Source: Methanobacteriota archaeon (GTDB lineage: Archaea; Halobacteriota; Halobacteria; Halobacteriales; Halalkalicoccaceae). Taken from it: a DNA stretch of 5,816 nt. The position numbers and the translations under genes are program-made. The notes below the pieces were generated by a model, which was not told the origin of the DNA, ran no database searches, and saw nothing but the letters and a program-made list of their open reading frames with translations. Each line of letters starts with the position of its first letter. Position 1 is the stretch's first letter. The DNA lies in the NCBI GenBank assembly GCA_022561895.1, contig JADFQH010000206.1:1-5816 (forward strand), given 5' to 3'. Below, in pieces: positions 1 to 5,816 of this stretch.

Positions 1-868
1 CCGTGACTCGGCCGCCCGCGTACTGGCCGAGGATGCCGACCATCAGCAACCCAGTATAGATGTACTGGGCGGGTTCGGCGGACTGACCCATGATCGTGTA
101 CGTGCCGAACTGCGGGAGATCCGCAATCATATCCGGCATAAACGTCAGCAGACCCCGGTAGTAGGTTCCGTAAAGCATGACGATGACGAACGCGAGGGCA
201 AAGCCCGTAGTGAAGAGGAGTCGGGAGTCCGCAACGATCTCCCGAAGGTCGAAGTCGTCCTCTTCGTCGGCGTCGATCTGTTCGGCTTCCTCCCCGCCAT
301 CAGTTGCGGTCGCGGCGGTCTCGTCGAACTCCATCGACGAGCCGAGGATCACGACGGCGACGGCGGGCACGACGAGTACGACGATCACGAAGCGCCAGTC
401 CAGAAAGAGGAGCAAGAGGGCGGCGAGCAGCGGTCCGAACGCCGTCCCGATATTACCGCCGACGCCGTGGTAGGCGAAGACGGTCCCACGCTCTTCTGCG
501 CCGCGGCTGATCAGCGAGAGCCCTGCGGGGTGGTAGATGCTCGCGGCCGCCCCCCAGACGATGATCGCCGCACAGAGCGTGTAGATGTTGGGCGCAAGCA
601 CGAGCAAAAAGAAACCCCCGCCCATTCCCACGACTGAGGCGACGATCAGCTCCCGCGAGCCGTAGTTGTCGGCCAGGACGCCGCTTGGCAGTGCGCCCAC
701 ACCGATCAGCCCGTAGCCGATGCTGACGACGATACCGAGAACGAACGCGGAAACGTCGAACACGTCGAGCCAGATGACGATGAAAATAGGGATCGAAAGC
801 TCGTACGTGTGAAAAATCCCGTGTGCGAGCATCGTAAAGCCCGTGATCGACCGGTCGTTGTCGTTCAT
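1..868 (-). CDS. MFS transporter, N-terminal 289 residues (3' end outside window)
   Basis: This is an integral membrane transporter of the major facilitator superfamily; its substrate is not recognisable. The frame is open from ATG at 868-866 to the left edge, giving 289 residues of a usual length near 400. Hydrophobic membrane segments lie at roughly residues 11-34, 41-66, 74-92, 95-118, 132-156, 158-177 and 217-242, with another starting near 268. A degenerate MFS motif A (GVLADNYGSRELI, residues 63-75) follows the second segment, and a YHPAG motif sits at residues 112-116 as in several drug or anion efflux MFS proteins. The central cytoplasmic loop (about 179-209) is very acidic, as expected in a haloarchaeon. 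The start gives a short polar N-terminus before the first segment and has no Shine-Dalgarno sequence, so the transcript may be leaderless. The gene lies 293 nt downstream of maeB on the same strand, but T-tracts between them suggest separate transcription. Family is secure; function is not. Confidence 0.88.
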   Translation of the reverse strand, partial: MNDNDRSITGFTMLAHGIFHTYELSIPIFIVIWLDVFDVSAFVLGIVVSIGYGLIGVGALPSGVLADNYGSRELIVASVVGMGGGFFLLVLAPNIYTLCAAIIVWGAAASIYHPAGLSLISRGAEERGTVFAYHGVGGNIGTAFGPLLAALLLLFLDWRFVIVVLVVPAVAVVILGSSMEFDETAATATDGGEEAEQIDADEEDDFDLREIVADSRLLFTTGFALAFVIVMLYGTYYRGLLTFMPDMIADLPQFGTYTIMGQSAEPAQYIYTGLLMVGILGQYAGGRVT

Positions 869-903
869 ATCGTAGATATCAGTGTGTGTGTTCTGTTCTC
901 TCT

Positions 904-930
904 TCTCATGATAGTTGAGGAACTCTCATG
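904..930. promoter_or_regulatory. Possible operator: direct repeat upstream of the MFS gene
   Basis: The heptamer TCTCATG occurs at 904-910 and again at 924-930, exactly 20 bp apart (about two helical turns), some 36-62 nt upstream of the transporter start. Same-face half-sites at this distance could bind a regulator. I see no convincing haloarchaeal TATA box at the expected distance from 868; the A/T-rich stretch at 937-950 is the best alternative and would imply a leader. The heptamer is short and chance recurrence is quite possible. Confidence 0.2.
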
Positions 931-975
931 CATCCTCTTAACTAATCCTATTCCGTGAACCGTTTCCGCTCGGAT

Positions 976-1069
976 TCGCTTCGTCTTCTCGCGGCTCCGC
1001 CGCTCACGAGTCGTTCCTCCCCGTTCGCTACGCGCGGTTCTCGCTTCGTCTTCACGCGGTTGCACCGCG
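976..1069. repeat. Two-copy intergenic repeat, each copy ending in a small hairpin
   Basis: TCGCTTCGTCTTC occurs at 976-988 and 1041-1053. Each copy continues with one variable base and then CGCGG, so 18 of 19 bases match at a spacing of 65 bp. Each copy runs into a hairpin with a 3-nt loop: GCGGC-tcc-GCCGC at 991-1003 and CGCGGT-tgc-ACCGCG at 1055-1069. The loop-closing pair is C-G in the first and T-A in the second, so pairing is kept although the bases differ. This lies between the maeB 3' end and the MFS start. It resembles the GC-rich palindromic filler common between haloarchaeal genes; no function can be assigned. Confidence 0.55.
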
Positions 1070-1080
1070 CGAATGGTCCA

Positions 1081-1097
1081 CGGGACCGTCGGTCCCG
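1081..1097. repeat. Perfect 7-bp stem-loop
   Basis: CGGGACC (1081-1087) and GGTCCCG (1091-1097) form a perfect 7-bp stem with the 3-nt loop gtc. On the minus strand it lies about 65 nt past the maeB stop and beyond the T-tracts at 1116-1134. It could therefore stabilise an mRNA 3' end or be part of the same palindromic family as the neighbouring repeat units. No T-run follows it on either strand, so it is not a bacterial-type intrinsic terminator by itself. Confidence 0.45.
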
Positions 1098-1115
1098 CGC
1101 TACTCATCCTCGCGC

Positions 1116-1134
1116 AAAAATCCCCTCCAAAAAA
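1116..1134 (-). terminator. Probable archaeal T-tract terminator of maeB
   Basis: Read on the minus strand, a run of six T (1134-1129) starts 27 nt after the maeB stop codon, and a second run of five T follows at 1120-1116. Archaeal RNA polymerase terminates at oligo-T runs in the non-template strand without needing a hairpin, and paired T-tracts just after a stop codon fit this. The position suggests that maeB is normally transcribed alone, with limited read-through into the transporter gene. Confidence 0.5.
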
Positions 1135-1161
1135 CCGCCCGCTCCGCCTGAAACCGCTCCG

Positions 1162-3411
1162 CTACTGCTGTTGGGCGTCAACCACAGCAACCGCCGCGAG
1201 GTTGACGATATCCTTCACCTCGTCGCCGCGCTGGAGGACGTGAACCGGCTTGTCCATGCCGACGAGCATCGGGCCGATCGCCTCCGCACCGCCGAGGCGC
1301 TGGAGCAGTTTGTAGCCGATGTTTCCGGCTTCGAGATTGGGGAAGACGAGCACGTTCGCGGGCTCTTCGAGCTCCGCGAAGTCGTAGGTCCCTTCGAGGA
1401 TCTCCTCGACGACCGCCGTATCGGCCTGCATTTCGCCGTCAACCGGGAACTCCACGTCGGGATCGCGCCGGAGCATTCGTGCGGCCTCGCGTGGTTTTCT
1501 GGTCCCCTCGTTGTTGACGCTCCCGAAATCGGAGTACGACAGCATCGCAGCGCGCGGCTCGACGTTGAACCGTCGAACGAGGTCGGCGGTGTGGTTGGTC
1601 ACCTCGGCGAGGACTTCGGCGGTCGGATCCTGGTTGACGGTGACGTCCGCACAGAAGACGACCCGATTCTTGAACGCGAGCAGGTAGACGCCAGCGGCGT
1701 AGTTGGCGTCGTCGGCGGTGCCGATCACCTGCAGCGGCGGGCGCGCGCCCGTGGGGTAGTGGTGGGTCAACCCCGTCAGCATCGCATCGGCGTCGCCCAT
1801 CTCGACCATCACGCTGCTGAGGTAGTTCGAGTCCTGCTCGACGAGATCCTCTGCCTCGCTTCTGGTGATCCCCTTTCGCTGGCGGATCTCATACAGGCGT
1901 TCTGCGTACTCGTCGAGTTCCGCTTCGGAAAGGTCGACCACGTCGGGGTCGAACACGAGACCCAACTGCCGAATGGTCGTCTCGATCTCCTCGCGGTCCC
2001 CGATGAGCACTGGTTGAGCGATCCCCTCCTCTTGCATCTGGTAGGCCGCGCGGATCATCTTCTCGTCTTCGCCCTCCGCGAGCGCCACCCGCTTTGGATT
2101 GCTGCGGGCCTTGTTCAGAACGACGCGCATCATCTCGCGGGATTTCCCGAGGCGGGCTTCGAGCTTCTCTCGATACTCGTCGAGTTCGACCTCGCGGCGG
2201 GCGACCCCACTGGAGATCGCCGCCTGCGCGACGGCCGGCGCGACCTCGAAGAGCACGCGGGGATCGATCGGTTTGGGGAGAATGTATTCGGAACCGAACT
2301 GGAGTGGCTGGTCGCCGTAGCCCTTCCGAACTGCATCAGGAACGTCCTGCTTCGCGAGATCCGCGAGCGCCTCCGCGCAAGCAATCTTCATCTCCTCGTT
2401 GATCTCCGTGGCTCTGACGTCGAGCGCCCCGCGGAAGATGAAGGGAAAGCCCAGCACGTTGTTGACCTGATTGGGGTAATCGGATCGCCCTGTCGCCATG
2501 ATCACCGTATCCTCGCGGGCGGCTTTTGCGTCCTCGTAAGTGATCTCGGGATCGGGATTCGCCATCGCGAAAATAATGGGGTCGCTCGCCATCTCCCGGA
2601 CCATCTCCTGTGAGACGATCCCGGCGATCGAGAGTCCAACGAGCACGTCCGCACCCTCCATCGCGTCCGCCAGATCTCCCTCGGGTACGTCCCGTGCGAA
2701 CTGGCGTTTGTACTCGTTTACTTCCTCGCTCCGCGCCTCGGTGATGATCCCCGAGGAATCACACATCGTGATGTTCTCCCGAGCGACCCCGAGCGAGACG
2801 TAAAAGCGGGCGGTGGCGATCGCGCTCGCGCCCGCACCCGAAAACACCACGTCGAGCTCTTCGAGTTCCTTGCCCGCGATCTCGGCGGCGTTGAGGAGTC
2901 CTGCCCCGCTGATGATCGCCGTTCCGTGCTGGTCGTCGTGGAAAACCGGGATCGACATCTGCTCTCTCAGGGCCTCTTCGATCTCGAAACACTCGGGGGC
3001 CTTGATGTCCTCTAAGTTGATTCCCCCAAACGTCGGCTCCATCGCCTTCGTCGCGGCGATCATCGATTCCGGGTCCTCCAGATCGAGTTCGATATCGAAG
3101 ACGTCGATGTCCGCAAAGCGCTTGAACAGGACGCCTTTGCCCTCCATGACGGGTTTCGAGGCCGTCGCGCCGATATCGCCCAGCCCGAGGACGGCAGACC
3201 CGTTCGAGATCACTCCTACTAGATTGCCTTTCGCGGTGTAGCGATAGACGTCGTCGGGATTCTCGTCGATCGCCCGGCAGGGACCTGCCACACCGGGCGA
3301 GTACGCAAGCGAGAGGTCGCGCTGGGTGTTCGTCGGTTTCGTGGTTGCGATTTCGATTTTTCCGGGTGGGTCGGCCACGTGATAGTCGAGGGAGTCGTCT
3401 TCTAGTGACAT
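1162..3411 (-). CDS. maeB: Malic enzyme with C-terminal phosphotransacetylase-like domain (MaeB type)
   Basis: A cytoplasmic enzyme for oxidative decarboxylation of malate to pyruvate and CO2. MaeB-type proteins usually use NADP, but cofactor choice is not proven here. At 749 aa it is close to the E. coli protein (about 760). The malic domain fills residues 1 to about 425: the YSPGVAGPC signature with the likely catalytic Tyr37, Lys92 in EGKG, metal ligands Glu134 and Asp135 in NLEDIKAPECF, Asp159/Asp160 in FHDDQHGTA, the Rossmann loop SGAGASA (191-197), ANPDPEI (284-290) and VNNVLGFPF (316-324). The phosphotransacetylase-like domain runs from about 430 to 749; in this family it is thought to be regulatory, sensing acetyl-CoA, rather than catalytic. 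The start at 3411-3409 opens with a typical acidic haloarchaeal N-terminus. A GAGGG at 3422-3418 could act as ribosome site, but the A/T-rich promoter core near 3437 would also place transcription start at about the ATG. The gene is divergent from lutC. Confidence 0.95.
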   Translation of the reverse strand: MSLEDDSLDYHVADPPGKIEIATTKPTNTQRDLSLAYSPGVAGPCRAIDENPDDVYRYTAKGNLVGVISNGSAVLGLGDIGATASKPVMEGKGVLFKRFADIDVFDIELDLEDPESMIAATKAMEPTFGGINLEDIKAPECFEIEEALREQMSIPVFHDDQHGTAIISGAGLLNAAEIAGKELEELDVVFSGAGASAIATARFYVSLGVARENITMCDSSGIITEARSEEVNEYKRQFARDVPEGDLADAMEGADVLVGLSIAGIVSQEMVREMASDPIIFAMANPDPEITYEDAKAAREDTVIMATGRSDYPNQVNNVLGFPFIFRGALDVRATEINEEMKIACAEALADLAKQDVPDAVRKGYGDQPLQFGSEYILPKPIDPRVLFEVAPAVAQAAISSGVARREVELDEYREKLEARLGKSREMMRVVLNKARSNPKRVALAEGEDEKMIRAAYQMQEEGIAQPVLIGDREEIETTIRQLGLVFDPDVVDLSEAELDEYAERLYEIRQRKGITRSEAEDLVEQDSNYLSSVMVEMGDADAMLTGLTHHYPTGARPPLQVIGTADDANYAAGVYLLAFKNRVVFCADVTVNQDPTAEVLAEVTNHTADLVRRFNVEPRAAMLSYSDFGSVNNEGTRKPREAARMLRRDPDVEFPVDGEMQADTAVVEEILEGTYDFAELEEPANVLVFPNLEAGNIGYKLLQRLGGAEAIGPMLVGMDKPVHVLQRGDEVKDIVNLAAVAVVDAQQQ

Positions 3412-3425
3412 ACCGGACCCTCTTG

Positions 3426-3447
3426 CGATACCGACAAAAAGGTATCG
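3426..3447. promoter_or_regulatory. Inverted repeat in the maeB/lut divergent promoter, over the likely maeB TATA box
   Basis: CGATACC (3426-3432) and GGTATCG (3441-3447) form a perfect 7-bp inverted repeat separated by 8 nt, spanning 22 bp, a normal size for a helix-turn-helix dimer site. Its centre holds A5 at 3436-3440, read as T5 on the minus strand, about 25-30 nt before the maeB ATG. That is where a TATA box for a leaderless maeB transcript should sit. A bound regulator would block TBP/TFB access. The element lies 83 nt before the chosen lutC start and so could govern both genes. Operator function is inferred from symmetry and position only. Confidence 0.45.
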
Positions 3448-3529
3448 TCATAGGCAGAGCATGCGGTTCGACGATCAACGATCTCGGACGATGAAAAACA
3501 CCAAATCCCCTGGGAACGAACCACCCGAC

Positions 3530-4027
3530 ATGTCCACTGTCGACACGTTCGAAGAATCCCTCGACGGGCTGGCCGTCGAGACGACGCGGCTCGCCTCCGA
3601 GTCGTTCGGGGAGGTCCTAGAGGACGTTATCGAGAAACCTGCGGTCGGAACGCTCTCGCTCGATTCCGTCTCGCTCGAAGGAACGTCGGTCGTCACCGAC
3701 CCATCCCCAAAGGAGATCGACGAAGCGGTGACCGGCGTTACCGGCGCGACGCTCGGAATCGCAGATTACGGCTCCGTGGCCCTTCCCTCGACCCCCGATG
3801 GGGCGGAACCGATCAGCCTCTTCTGTGACCATCACATCGTCGTCATAGAGGAGGACGCGATCGTCCCCGACATGCCGAGCGCCGTCGGGACGCTTGCGAC
3901 GACGCTCGCCGACGATCGAGAGAGCGCGATCATCGCGACCGGGCCGAGCGCGACCGCCGATATGGGTGCGCTGGTTCGCGGCGCACACGGCCCGAAAACC
4001 GTCCACGCGCTCGTGATCGAATCATGA
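3530..4027 (+). CDS. lutC: LutC-type LUD domain protein
   Basis: A small cytoplasmic LUD-domain protein of the LutC/YkgG family, a subunit of the iron-sulfur lactate-utilisation complex that oxidises lactate to pyruvate. From ATG 3530 it is 165 aa. The family core is visible: GATLGIADYGSVALPS (residues 72-87), the SLFCDHHIVVIEEDAIV strand region (96-112) and the C-terminal GPSATADM...VRGAHGPKTVHALVIES (138-165). Upstream in-frame ATGs exist at 3491 and 3461, but the extra 13-23 residues are basic and polar and unlike the acidic remainder, so 3530 is preferred; MSTVDTFEESL is a plausible haloarchaeal N-terminus. No Shine-Dalgarno sequence precedes any of the three. If the A/T-rich core near 3437 drives rightward transcription, the leader would be about 65 nt. 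The stop overlaps the next gene by 4 nt (ATGA), indicating translational coupling. Confidence 0.85.
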   Translation: MSTVDTFEESLDGLAVETTRLASESFGEVLEDVIEKPAVGTLSLDSVSLEGTSVVTDPSPKEIDEAVTGVTGATLGIADYGSVALPSTPDGAEPISLFCDHHIVVIEEDAIVPDMPSAVGTLATTLADDRESAIIATGPSATADMGALVRGAHGPKTVHALVIES

Positions 4028-5816
4028 GCACGGACGACAAAGCGGCCCACATCCGCCACCTGCTCGACACCGAGGGCGACAGCGTCCAAGCGAATACTCA
4101 AATATTTAATCAGGGACGGTACGCCGCCGTTGAGGGCCTCGATGACTACGAGGGACTGAAGGATCGCGCCCGCGAGATCAAGGAGGACGCGATTTCCCGC
4201 CTGCCGGATCTGATCGACCAGCTCACCGAAACCGTCGAGGCCAACGGAGGGGAGGTCTATCTCGCGAGCGACGAGGAGGACGCCAATCGGTATATCACCG
4301 AGGTCGCCGAGAGTGACAACGCCGAAACCCTCGTCAAAAGCAAGTCGATGACCAGCGAGGAGATCGAGGTCAACGACGCGCTCGAATCGGCGGGCGTCGA
4401 CGTGTACGAAACCGACCTGGGCGAGTTCGTCATCCAGCTCGCCGAGGAATCGCCCTCGCATATCGTCGGCCCGGCGATCCACAAATCGCGCACGGAGATC
4501 GCCGAACTGTTTAATGAAGTCTTCGAACCCGACGAGCGCCTCGAAACCGCAGAAGAACTCACGATGTTCGCCCGCGAGTACCTCGGCGAGCGGGTCAAAG
4601 AGGCCGACATCGGGATGACCGGCGCCAACGTCGGTATCGCCGAAACCGGCGGGATTGTCATCGAAACCAATGAGGGCAACGCACGTCTCGTTACGAGCAT
4701 CGGGAACTGCCACATCTGCGTCATGGGTGTCGAAAAAATTGTCGATACCATCGAAGACGCCCTCCTAATGGTGCTCGCCCACCCTGTGAGCGCGACGGGG
4801 CAACTGCCGACGACCTACGTCACGTGGATGCACGGCAGGTCGCCCCTAGGGGAAGGCGCGGAAAAACCCCGCGAATCCCACATTATTATCCTCGACAACG
4901 GGCGCTCGGAAATGCGCCAAGATCCCGACATGGCCGAGGCCCTGCATTGCATTCGCTGCGGAGCCTGCATGAATATCTGCCCCACCTACGGCGTCGTCGG
5001 CGGCCACACCTTCGGCCACATATACCCCGGACCCATCGGCATTCCATGGACCGCCCAGGTCCATGGCCTCGAGAAGGCGGGCGATTTCGCGCCGCTTTGT
5101 ATTTCCTGCGGCCTTTGCCAAGTGATCTGTCCCGCCGACATAAACATGCCCATGATGATTGCCCGGGTCAAAGACCGGGATGCGCGGCAACGCGGACGCC
5201 CGGTAGTCGACCGCGTTATGATGGCCGCCGACGAACTCGCCGCACTCGGCAGCGCCACGGCGCCCTTCTCGAACTGGTTGTTAAAGTCCTCCTGGTTTCG
5301 AATCCTGCTCGAAAAAGTCGCCGGTCTGGACCGCCGAAGAACGCTCCCCGAGTTCAGCCCTACCCACGTGTTCAAACGCTTTCGGAACCAAATCGCGCAA
5401 GAGCCGGCCTTCCCGGAAAACAAAGTGGCGTTTTTCTCCGACGTGTATGCGCGATACAACGCGCCCGAACTGGCCATCCGCGCCGTCGAACATTTGCAAG
5501 GCTGCAAATGCAAGGTCGTGTTCCCGAAACAAAAGTCGAGCGGCTATCCCTTCATCGCCTACGGCGACCTCGCCAAGGCCGAAGATCGGGCGCGCTACAA
5601 CGTCGCCAATTTGATCCCCTTCGTTCGGCAGGGTTACGACATTGTTTCGCCGGAGCCCACCGCCGTATACGCCCTGCGAAAATCCTATCCAAGTCTGATG
5701 GACAACTACGTCGATGCGGTGCACGTTTCCAAAAATAGCTACGAACTTTTCGAATACCTGTTGAAAGTAGAGGGCAAGCCCGATGAGACCCTCCTGAAGG
5801 GACGCCGCTTCGGATA
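4024..5816 (+). CDS. lutB: LutB-like LUD / 2x[4Fe-4S] / CCG-type fusion protein (C-terminus outside window)
   Basis: A large redox protein of the lactate-utilisation type, expected to act with LutC in passing electrons from lactate (or a related 2-hydroxy acid). There are 597 complete codons and no stop. The LUD domain covers about residues 40-285: KSKSMTSEEI (105-114), ETDLGEF (129-135), SPSHIVGPAIHKS (143-155), IGMTGANVGIAETGG (196-210), TNEGNARLV (215-223). Two ferredoxin-like motifs follow: C309-x2-C312-x2-C315-x3-C319-P and C359-x2-C362-x2-C365-x3-C369-P. A GlpC/LutA-like linker (about 400-445) leads to a CCG-type domain from about 465, where the expected Cys-Cys-Gly reads Ser505-Ser506-Gly507 and EPTA (544-547) replaces the usual second Cys region. 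ATG 4024 overlaps the lutC stop (ATGA). Residues 1-239 are very acidic; 240-597 are nearly neutral with shifted codon choice. LUD and ferredoxin assignments are firm; substrate is inferred. Confidence 0.88.
   Translation, partial: MSTDDKAAHIRHLLDTEGDSVQANTQIFNQGRYAAVEGLDDYEGLKDRAREIKEDAISRLPDLIDQLTETVEANGGEVYLASDEEDANRYITEVAESDNAETLVKSKSMTSEEIEVNDALESAGVDVYETDLGEFVIQLAEESPSHIVGPAIHKSRTEIAELFNEVFEPDERLETAEELTMFAREYLGERVKEADIGMTGANVGIAETGGIVIETNEGNARLVTSIGNCHICVMGVEKIVDTIEDALLMVLAHPVSATGQLPTTYVTWMHGRSPLGEGAEKPRESHIIILDNGRSEMRQDPDMAEALHCIRCGACMNICPTYGVVGGHTFGHIYPGPIGIPWTAQVHGLEKAGDFAPLCISCGLCQVICPADINMPMMIARVKDRDARQRGRPVVDRVMMAADELAALGSATAPFSNWLLKSSWFRILLEKVAGLDRRRTLPEFSPTHVFKRFRNQIAQEPAFPENKVAFFSDVYARYNAPELAIRAVEHLQGCKCKVVFPKQKSSGYPFIAYGDLAKAEDRARYNVANLIPFVRQGYDIVSPEPTAVYALRKSYPSLMDNYVDAVHVSKNSYELFEYLLKVEGKPDETLLKGRRFG
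4690..4900 (+). other. Composition and codon-use transition inside the lutB-like gene
   Basis: By hand count, residues 1-239 contain 54 Asp+Glu against 19 Lys+Arg, while residues 240-597 contain 39 against 42. Glu codons go from GAG:GAA 22:14 to 7:13, and Gln codons from CAG:CAA 3:2 to 2:8. The rare Arg codons CGA/AGA/AGG rise from 0 of 11 to 6 of 25. TTG/TTA/CTA/CTT leucine codons are absent before codon 240 and recur after it. Third-position G/C falls only modestly (about 79% to 74%). The frame is intact across the boundary. The exact junction cannot be placed; this interval is where character changes. Confidence 0.45.

Noticed and set aside
1081..1097. The perfect stem-loop as an intrinsic terminator
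   Set aside because: No T-run follows it on either strand. The T-tracts nearer the maeB stop are better candidates under archaeal termination rules.
865..1107. An 80-codon minus-strand frame ending in an ATGA overlap with the MFS start
   Set aside because: The 4-nt overlap looks like coupling, but the frame is built largely from the hairpin repeat. Its product is basic and Arg/Thr-rich, unlike haloarchaeal proteins, with no recognisable motif.
955..2613. A 552-codon plus-strand open frame antisense to maeB
   Set aside because: It lies mostly opposite the well-supported malic enzyme. Long antisense frames are common where the real gene has strong G/C third positions, and its start falls inside the intergenic repeat. 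The protein shows no recognisable domain.
3461..3529. N-terminal extension of LutC from ATG 3461 or 3491
   Set aside because: The extra residues are basic and unlike the family N-terminus. It stays possible if transcription starts at about 3461, roughly 25 nt after the A/T-rich promoter core, giving a leaderless mRNA.
3832..4713. A 293-codon minus-strand frame opposite lutC and the start of lutB
   Set aside because: Both plus-strand genes have clear family motifs and a coupled overlap, so this is an antisense shadow.
4690..4900. A frameshift at the composition change in lutB
   Set aside because: Reading codon by codon, the same frame runs from LUD motifs into both ferredoxin motifs without a stop or register change, so the shift is in composition only.
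4824..5738. A 304-codon plus-strand frame inside the lutB-like gene
   Set aside because: It is out of frame with the cysteine motifs and CCG-like region. Its product is extremely Arg-rich and low in complexity, typical of a shifted reading of GC-rich coding DNA.

Overview
The window looks like haloarchaeal chromosome (class Halobacteria). It is GC-rich with strong G/C preference at third codon positions. The predicted proteins are rich in Asp and Glu, as in 'salt-in' organisms. Start codons mostly lack a clear Shine-Dalgarno sequence, and the maeB gene is followed by T-tracts rather than a bacterial-type terminator. The genus cannot be decided from the sequence alone.

Layout. Positions 1-868 (minus strand) hold the N-terminal 289 residues of a major facilitator superfamily (MFS) transporter that runs off the left edge. 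Positions 869-1161 are intergenic. They contain two copies of a short repeat, each ending in a small hairpin, then a 7-bp perfect stem-loop, then two T-tracts that probably end the maeB transcript. Positions 1162-3411 (minus) hold a complete malic enzyme fused to a phosphotransacetylase-like domain (MaeB type, 749 aa). Positions 3412-3529 are a short divergent promoter region with a 7-bp inverted repeat whose A/T-rich centre lies where the maeB TATA box is expected. Positions 3530-4027 (plus) encode a LutC-type LUD protein. It overlaps by 4 nt (ATGA) with a large gene from 4024 to past the right edge, which encodes a LutB-type LUD domain, two 4Fe-4S motifs and the start of a CCG-like domain.

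How they may work together. The plus-strand pair resembles the lactate-utilisation (Lut) iron-sulfur complex, which oxidises lactate to pyruvate. The divergent malic enzyme interconverts malate and pyruvate. The arrangement suggests a small pyruvate/C4 or lactate carbon module driven from one shared promoter region, perhaps with a transporter downstream of maeB. The transporter's substrate is unknown.

The most notable observation lies inside the LutB-like gene. Its first 239 codons are strongly acidic and haloarchaeal in character. The remaining 358 visible codons encode a roughly charge-neutral protein with shifted Glu, Gln, Arg and Leu codon choice. The reading frame is unbroken. This points either to intragenic recombination with a non-haloarchaeal (probably bacterial) homologue or to an assembly chimera. 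The CCG-like domain also has Ser-Ser-Gly where the family's Cys-Cys-Gly motif is expected. I found no tRNA, rRNA, CRISPR array, insertion sequence or integrase.
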